In this document: piece by piece, positions 7,145 through 11,614 of the stretch
How the letters are laid out: each line of letters begins with the position of its first letter
Numbering within the stretch: position 1 is the stretch's first letter
NCBI GenBank assembly: GCA_045128175.1
Contig: JBGVRF010000140.1
Coordinates: 1-11,614, forward strand
DNA: 11,614 nucleotides
Direction: 5' to 3'
Origin: Scatosoma sp045128175
Lineage (GTDB): Bacteria; Bacillota; Clostridia; Christensenellales; Borkfalkiaceae
The notes under the pieces: model-generated
Told to the model about the DNA's origin: nothing
The model's input: only the letters and a program-made list of their open reading frames with translations
Databases searched by the model: none
Made by a program: the position numbers and the translations under genes

Positions 7145-9292
7145 TCAATCTCTACGTTTTTTTGCAATGACAAAGCAAGCCGCTAATGCCGTGATCGCCG
7201 CAAACACGCTACCCGTTACCGAACCGCAGCTAAAACCGCTCGTCGTAGACGCAAGTTCGCTTGTATTCGGCGTCGACGTCGAAGTGTTATCGCCGCTCGT
7301 TTTAGGCTCGGACGTAGCGTCGCTCGACTCAACGGGTTCTTCCTCGTCCGTGAACACGATCTTGAAGGTGCAAGAGAAAATCTCCTCTTCTACGTTCGTC
7401 GTCCTGATCGTATAGGTGTACGAACCTGCCTTTTTGCTGTTAAGATATGCGTTTTTAATAGTGATCGTACCGACCGTCGAATCGGTGCCGGGGGTATAGG
7501 TATACTGCGTCTGCGAGATTCCGCCGCCCGAGAAGCCTTTATCCATCCACATACCATTGTGGACATCCACACTGATCACAAGATCACCTTCCGAGCCTCT
7601 GAGCCACGTATATTCCGCCTTATCCGTCGTTGCGGGCACGGTTACAAGAGAAGGATCGGAGAAACGGACCTGGATCTCTTCACTGCCGCTTGCATTGCGC
7701 GCATACAGTTTATACACGTCGTACGCCTTACCTGCAAAGTAAGAATATTTGACCGTCAGCTTTTCGTTTTCCGCGTCATACGAGTACAGATCGAAAGCGA
7801 CCTCCGTCAACGTACCGTCTACGTAATGCCACAGACTGATCGCGCCGTTGTCGTTGTCCGTAAGCCCCACTTCGAGATCGACGTTACTGTCGCCCACCAC
7901 CTTCAGATCGGTATCGTCTGTTCTTCTCGCCGCGTTTACGCCCTTGATAACGATGGTGTTGCCTTTGTCCTTATTTGCATTGTCTTCGAAGAAATGGAAA
8001 TAGGGATACGCCAAATAATCGTTATCTTCAAAGTCGCTGAGCTTCGTCACGAGATCCTCGAAAATAAGCGTACCGTTTATATACATATCCGTGCCGTTTT
8101 CCTTGACGATAAAGGTCACGATGTCTATATCCTCGCGACTTTCATAAGGCTTGGATTTCGAATTCGTCTTATAGGGCGAAAGTCGGCTATTCTGTTCGCT
8201 GTACGTGGGCTGCGCCATACCCGTCGTCGTCTGGATCATGATCCCGTCGTTTTTCGATGCAAGACTGTCGCTGTAATCGTCTACGACCTCTACGTTCGTA
8301 GCGTTGACGTCATACTTGCGCTTACTGACCGAACTAAGTACGTTAGCTCTGCCGAGACCGAGCGCGTACCAAACCGCCGAAGCGTTGCTCACGTCGTAGC
8401 TGTATTCGATATTGATGGGATAGCGCACGTCATAGCCCATCGTGCTGATCAGCTGTTCGCGATAACGAATGAGCTGACCGGGCATTTCCTCCGCGCGTTT
8501 GTCCGCGATCTTCATCTTTACGGTGTCGTCGCCGGGATCGTTAACGATCACGCTACCCAACTGCATGAAGCCATCGATGACGTAATTTTTAAGAATACCT
8601 TCCTCAAAAGGATAAACCTTGACAGTAGGCGCGGATTCGCGCGAAAACACCTCGAACGTAACACTGCATTCGTCGAGAACAAGGTTTTTATTGATCTTCT
8701 TTACAGGCAAAGCACTGTAACCGTCCGCCGCAAAAAACCACATTCCGTCCTCTTTATGGATATCGATGGTGTGATAACTGTCCTCTACGTTCAAATAGGT
8801 ATTAAACGTTTCCAAATACTGTCTGCCGACCGAATAATCGTTCCCTTTTGCCTCGGTAACGGTGGGATCGAGATAAGTCACGTCCACCTGCATCTTGTCG
8901 ATGTGGGACACCGCCGTTTTCGAATAGAGCGCGTACATCTTGAATTCTATGCCGTAACCGGAATCGTCCTTTACCGTAACGAGAATGTAATTGTTCCCCG
9001 TCGAGCGGCTGTTCGCGTCGATCTGAATATCCGACGCGGTGGGAATGACGTATTGGAAAGACGCGCCGTCCGTAAAATCCACCGTTTGGTTATACTGCAA
9101 AACCGCCGCTTCGCCCGCCGTACCCGTTACCGTCGTGATACCCTTAGACGTCGTTTTGATCTCGACGCCGCTCTGCGTCGTGGTGAACGCAGGAACGACT
9201 TCCTCCGCAGAAGCGACCGTTACCACTCCTGCCGAAAGCGAAGCGCCCAAAAGCATCGCGCAACATAAAGTGAAAAGTTTTTTTGCTTTCAT
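7145..9292 (-). CDS. Exported cell-surface protein of unrecognised family: two ConA-like halves, Ig-like domain, Cys-containing C-terminal anchor
   Basis: 715 aa. A near-perfect AAGGAGG (9300-9306) lies 7 nt before the ATG. Residues 1-29 are a Sec signal peptide: KAKK n-region, hydrophobic core, and VASAEE with probable cleavage after Ala29. Residues about 40-235 and 285-455 each look like a beta-sandwich of the LamG/ConA type, with alternating hydrophobic strands and phrases such as DGASFQY, HTIDIHKEDGMWFFADG-like, and later IVTFIVKENGTDMYINGTLIFED. I infer a distant internal duplication. Residues about 545-648 form an Ig-like beta domain. A Ser/Thr/Glu spacer (650-685) precedes a tail with SCGS at 688-691, a hydrophobic segment near 692-710, and final KKRRD. 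There is no LPXTG. No catalytic motif is evident, so a surface glycan-binding or adhesion role is my best guess. It lies 16 nt after the lipoprotein gene and 65 nt before the next surface protein, in the same operon. Confidence 0.75.
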   Translation of the reverse strand: MKAKKLFTLCCAMLLGASLSAGVVTVASAEEVVPAFTTTQSGVEIKTTSKGITTVTGTAGEAAVLQYNQTVDFTDGASFQYVIPTASDIQIDANSRSTGNNYILVTVKDDSGYGIEFKMYALYSKTAVSHIDKMQVDVTYLDPTVTEAKGNDYSVGRQYLETFNTYLNVEDSYHTIDIHKEDGMWFFAADGYSALPVKKINKNLVLDECSVTFEVFSRESAPTVKVYPFEEGILKNYVIDGFMQLGSVIVNDPGDDTVKMKIADKRAEEMPGQLIRYREQLISTMGYDVRYPINIEYSYDVSNASAVWYALGLGRANVLSSVSKRKYDVNATNVEVVDDYSDSLASKNDGIMIQTTTGMAQPTYSEQNSRLSPYKTNSKSKPYESREDIDIVTFIVKENGTDMYINGTLIFEDLVTKLSDFEDNDYLAYPYFHFFEDNANKDKGNTIVIKGVNAARRTDDTDLKVVGDSNVDLEVGLTDNDNGAISLWHYVDGTLTEVAFDLYSYDAENEKLTVKYSYFAGKAYDVYKLYARNASGSEEIQVRFSDPSLVTVPATTDKAEYTWLRGSEGDLVISVDVHNGMWMDKGFSGGGISQTQYTYTPGTDSTVGTITIKNAYLNSKKAGSYTYTIRTTNVEEEIFSCTFKIVFTDEEEPVESSDATSEPKTSGDNTSTSTPNTSELASTTSGFSCGSVTGSVFAAITALAACFVIAKKRRD

Positions 9293-9308
9293 TTTAGCTC
9301 CTCCTTAT

Positions 9309-11375
9309 TTAGCCTTTGAAAGTATAGTTCAATCTCCCGACAGGAGCCGCTTCGCCCGTGATATAATAGGAAGAAATATCCGCAGGATCCGCCACGTTGT
9401 CGGCGATCTTGAAGTTGATCTTGAAACTGCCGTCGATCCCCAACGCTTTCTTGGAGACCTTATACTGCATATACTTGCCGTTGACGGTAAAGTTTGCCGT
9501 ATTCGCAAGCTCGTAGGAAAGCTTACCGTTTTTATACGCAAGCTTGTCAACACTGCATTTACCTGTATAGGACGAGATCCTGTTGACCATATAATCGTAG
9601 CCGTAGAAGGAGCGTTCGTCCTGTCCCTCCACGTCGATGAGCAGGTTCATCCAATTTTCCGCCTCGACGTCGATCTTGATATCGTCCGCGCATTTGACGA
9701 GGAAATACAAATACTTGTCGTCGTGCGTCACGCGGATCTCTTCGATATCGTTACGAAGGCTGTTGTCCACGTACGTTTCCGTGTTCGAGAAATTCTTGAA
9801 ATTACGATTGATCTCGCCGCCCATGTTATAGTACACGTCGGTCACGTTGTTCCACTGTGTTAACCCTTTTGCGATGTCGATCGCCCACATCGGAGAAGCC
9901 GCCAAAACGCCTTGCTTACCTTTATACGTACGCGTGTTGCGCATCAGAGCCAAATACGCATTGTCCGCATAGCCACCCTTCATTAACTCAATATCGCGCG
10001 AATATTCGCGGTTTACCGTATCGACGAAATACACTCTCTTACCGCTTACGTACTGCGAGTTCATGCCGAGATTGCCGACGCTTTTGATCGCTATCCATTC
10101 GTTCCAGCCCGTAACGAAGGTGTATTTGACGTCCTTTTGGATCGCGACCGACCATTCTTCTTCGAAATTCAAGCCGCTGTCGATCGCGTCGTCCGAATGA
10201 TCGGCGCCGTTCGTTGACGTATAGCCTCTGCCGTACATCTTATCTGCGAGCTCCTCGCTTAACAGTGCGTCGGAGAAGGGAAGTTTATTGTGCTGGGCAA
10301 CCGAAACGTTGATCGTGCCGCCGTCACTTTGACCGAGCACCAACTGTTCGGGCTTATTCCAATCCATCCACGCAAGTCCGTTCTGCGTCCATTGCGTATT
10401 GTTTGGCCATGTCGATTCCCAGAAATCGAAGAAATCGAGGATCTCGGCGTTCGTCACGTGATTATTTCCCGTTCCCTCACCGCAAGTGCTGCTCGGTTCG
10501 GTGATCGCGACGATTTTTGGTTTACCGTTGGGCGCGAACCAAAGATCTTTATAATAGCCTTTTTTGTAAATTCCGTATTTTTCCAGCTCGTTATCCGAAG
10601 CGGTGGGTCTGCCCGAATACAAACGTTCAATAACGTCGCCCGAATTACTGTTGAGGTAGAACATGAATTTCGGCACGTCCCAGCCCGCGTCGTAATATTC
10701 CTGCAAAATGGGCAAGATCACGGACACGACGTCGATATAATCGAACGCGTTGGTGCAGTCGAACGCGATGAAATCGATACCCGACATGGTGAACAGCTCG
10801 ATCTGCTTGCGAATGACCCAAGGATCCTTGCTGTTATAATAGCCGTAGAGCGGTTCGCCCCAGAAATGGTATTGACCGATGGGGCTGACGCTGTTATCCA
10901 CGGTACTCCAAAGGGAAATGGGATCCTCGTCCATGAGCTTGGAAATATCGTACACGCCGTTCATCTGATTGCCGTGCCAACCAAGCCAAGTAAAGTAGAA
11001 CAAGCCGACATAACGTTCCTTATCCGTCTTTTTGCCGTCGATATAATCGACCGACCTACCGTAATCGTCCGTTGCTTGTAATTTGTTGATCGTTGACTGT
11101 TTGGAAACGGAAGAAACCGTCAACTCTCCGTCATTTTGAAAACCGTACGAGGGATTACCGGAATCCCCTTTTTCTATGCTGATCACGTTGTCCTCCTTGC
11201 CGTTTTGTCCACTGTCGGAGCTGTCGCCGACCTCGCTACCGTAACCGCTGTCAAAGCTGCCGCCCGCGCTACTGCCCTCGCTCGTCCCCCCGCCGAAACA
11301 GCCCGCAAAGCTTGCAAGCGCAAATACCGCAGCCATGACAAGCGACACCGTTTTGTTGTCTTTTAATTTTTTCAT
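9309..11375 (-). CDS. Secreted lipoprotein, probable GH99/GH71-like glycoside hydrolase with C-terminal CBM9-like domain
   Basis: 688 aa. The start is set by AAAGGAG at 11382-11388, 6 nt before the ATG. Residues 1-26 form a lipoprotein signal: KKLK-type n-region, hydrophobic core, and a lipobox ending FAGC with Cys26 as the lipidation site (Phe at -3 is less usual). A Gly/Ser/Asp-rich tether follows to about residue 75. Residues 120-480 look like a TIM-barrel: a YVGLFYFTW strand at 122-130, HFWGEP at 170-175, an FIAFD strand at 202-206, a KFMFYLNSN strand at 236-244, and GWNEW at 423-427. The WNEW motif and overall order recall GH99, GH71 and WbsX-like proteins, whose conserved Glu would be Glu426. 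Residues 540-688 resemble a CBM9/DOMON-like beta-sandwich. It should sit on the outer face of the membrane and bind or cut a polysaccharide. Family placement is by eye; substrate is unknown, and a non-catalytic binding role is possible. Confidence 0.7.
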   Translation of the reverse strand: MKKLKDNKTVSLVMAAVFALASFAGCFGGGTSEGSSAGGSFDSGYGSEVGDSSDSGQNGKEDNVISIEKGDSGNPSYGFQNDGELTVSSVSKQSTINKLQATDDYGRSVDYIDGKKTDKERYVGLFYFTWLGWHGNQMNGVYDISKLMDEDPISLWSTVDNSVSPIGQYHFWGEPLYGYYNSKDPWVIRKQIELFTMSGIDFIAFDCTNAFDYIDVVSVILPILQEYYDAGWDVPKFMFYLNSNSGDVIERLYSGRPTASDNELEKYGIYKKGYYKDLWFAPNGKPKIVAITEPSSTCGEGTGNNHVTNAEILDFFDFWESTWPNNTQWTQNGLAWMDWNKPEQLVLGQSDGGTINVSVAQHNKLPFSDALLSEELADKMYGRGYTSTNGADHSDDAIDSGLNFEEEWSVAIQKDVKYTFVTGWNEWIAIKSVGNLGMNSQYVSGKRVYFVDTVNREYSRDIELMKGGYADNAYLALMRNTRTYKGKQGVLAASPMWAIDIAKGLTQWNNVTDVYYNMGGEINRNFKNFSNTETYVDNSLRNDIEEIRVTHDDKYLYFLVKCADDIKIDVEAENWMNLLIDVEGQDERSFYGYDYMVNRISSYTGKCSVDKLAYKNGKLSYELANTANFTVNGKYMQYKVSKKALGIDGSFKINFKIADNVADPADISSYYITGEAAPVGRLNYTFKG

Positions 11376-11386
11376 CTTTTTCTCCT

Positions 11387-11614
11387 TTATTCAAAATACC
11401 CGTAGGTGTAGGACAGTCTGCCGATCGGTGCGCTGTCGCCCTGGATATAGAAGTTCATGACGTCCGAAGCGTCCACGTTGTCCGAAACCTTGAACTGAAT
11501 CGCAGGCTCCCCCGTTAAACCGATCAACGAATGGGGAACGGCAATCTGCATCACGTTACCCTCCACGAGGATCTCGCAATCGCCTACGTTAGTATACCCG
11601 CCGTGTTCTATCTT
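11387..11614 (-). CDS. C-terminal fragment of a protein paralogous to the downstream GH99-like lipoprotein (5' part outside window)
   Basis: Translating the minus strand from the window edge gives 75 open codons ending in TAA at 11387-11389; the gene enters from outside, so its start and full length are unknown. The sequence aligns almost without gaps to the last 60 residues of the 688-aa lipoprotein immediately downstream. Both share the pattern V-x-G-x-x-M-Q, then F-K-(I/V)-x-D-N-V, then YI-x-G-x-x-AP-(V/I)-GRL-x-YT, with identity near 40 percent by eye. That makes the two genes tandem paralogs, at least in this C-terminal beta-sandwich, which resembles the end of CBM9/DOMON-like carbohydrate-binding domains. 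The stop codon overlaps the ribosome binding site of the next gene and the gap is only 11 nt, so they are very likely co-transcribed and perhaps translationally coupled. Whether the missing part is also a lipoprotein with a GH99-like barrel is inference from the paralogy. Confidence 0.85.
   Translation of the reverse strand, partial: KIEHGGYTNVGDCEILVEGNVMQIAVPHSLIGLTGEPAIQFKVSDNVDASDVMNFYIQGDSAPIGRLSYTYGYFE

Noticed and set aside
7080..7148. An extended TTG start that would add 23 residues to the 786-aa protein
   Set aside because: The extension precedes a full signal peptide and runs through a good Shine-Dalgarno sequence. The ATG at 7079 is far better supported.
7559..9268. A 569-codon plus-strand open frame opposite the 715-aa surface protein
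   Set aside because: The translation is rich in Arg, His and Ile in an antisense-like pattern, has no domain signature and no good ribosome binding site. The minus strand encodes a complete protein with signal peptide and anchor over the same bases.
1..11614. tRNA, rRNA, insertion sequences, phage genes or attachment sites
   Set aside because: I looked for these on both strands and saw no transposase or integrase motifs, terminal inverted repeats or tRNA-like folds. The window is filled by the six minus-strand genes and short gaps.

Overview
The window looks like part of a carbohydrate-utilisation locus from a Gram-positive Bacillota, probably a gut-type Clostridia. The case for this rests on strong AGGAG-type ribosome binding sites, a lipoprotein with a Gly/Ser/Asp-rich linker, surface proteins with Glu/Ser/Thr-rich spacers and short basic C-terminal tails, and a sigma-A type promoter. 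I cannot name the genus from the sequence. Every gene I can support lies on the minus strand, so the locus reads from position 11614 down to 1. The long plus-strand open frames are antisense shadows.

The first transcription unit starts outside the window and ends at about 4652. It holds, in order: the last 75 codons of a protein whose end is paralogous to the next gene (11387-11614); a 688-aa lipoprotein with a probable GH99/GH71-like barrel and a C-terminal CBM9-like beta-sandwich (9309-11375); a 715-aa exported beta-rich protein with a C-terminal membrane anchor (7145-9292); and a 786-aa exported repeat protein with a Big_2-type Ig-like domain, a TSE-rich spacer and a related anchor (4719-7079). 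The gaps are only 11, 16 and 65 nt and each gene has a good ribosome binding site. A strong intrinsic terminator closes the unit at 4652-4689.

The second unit begins with a perfect consensus promoter (4564-4592) and a 7-bp inverted repeat in the presumed leader. It holds a 541-aa GH78 alpha-L-rhamnosidase (2875-4500) and, 15 nt further on, a 946-aa GH106-like glycoside hydrolase (19-2859). Neither enzyme has a signal peptide, so both should act in the cytoplasm. The unit may continue beyond position 1.

Read together, the locus suggests cell-surface capture and partial cutting of a rhamnose-containing glycan by the lipoproteins and anchored proteins, followed by uptake of oligosaccharides (no transporter is visible here) and intracellular removal of rhamnose. 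The surface functions are inferred. The GH78 call is firm, and the GH106-like call is good at the superfamily level but not at substrate level. The least ordinary parts are the two large surface proteins of unrecognised family, which share a cysteine-containing C-terminal tail without LPXTG, and the tandem lipoprotein paralogs.
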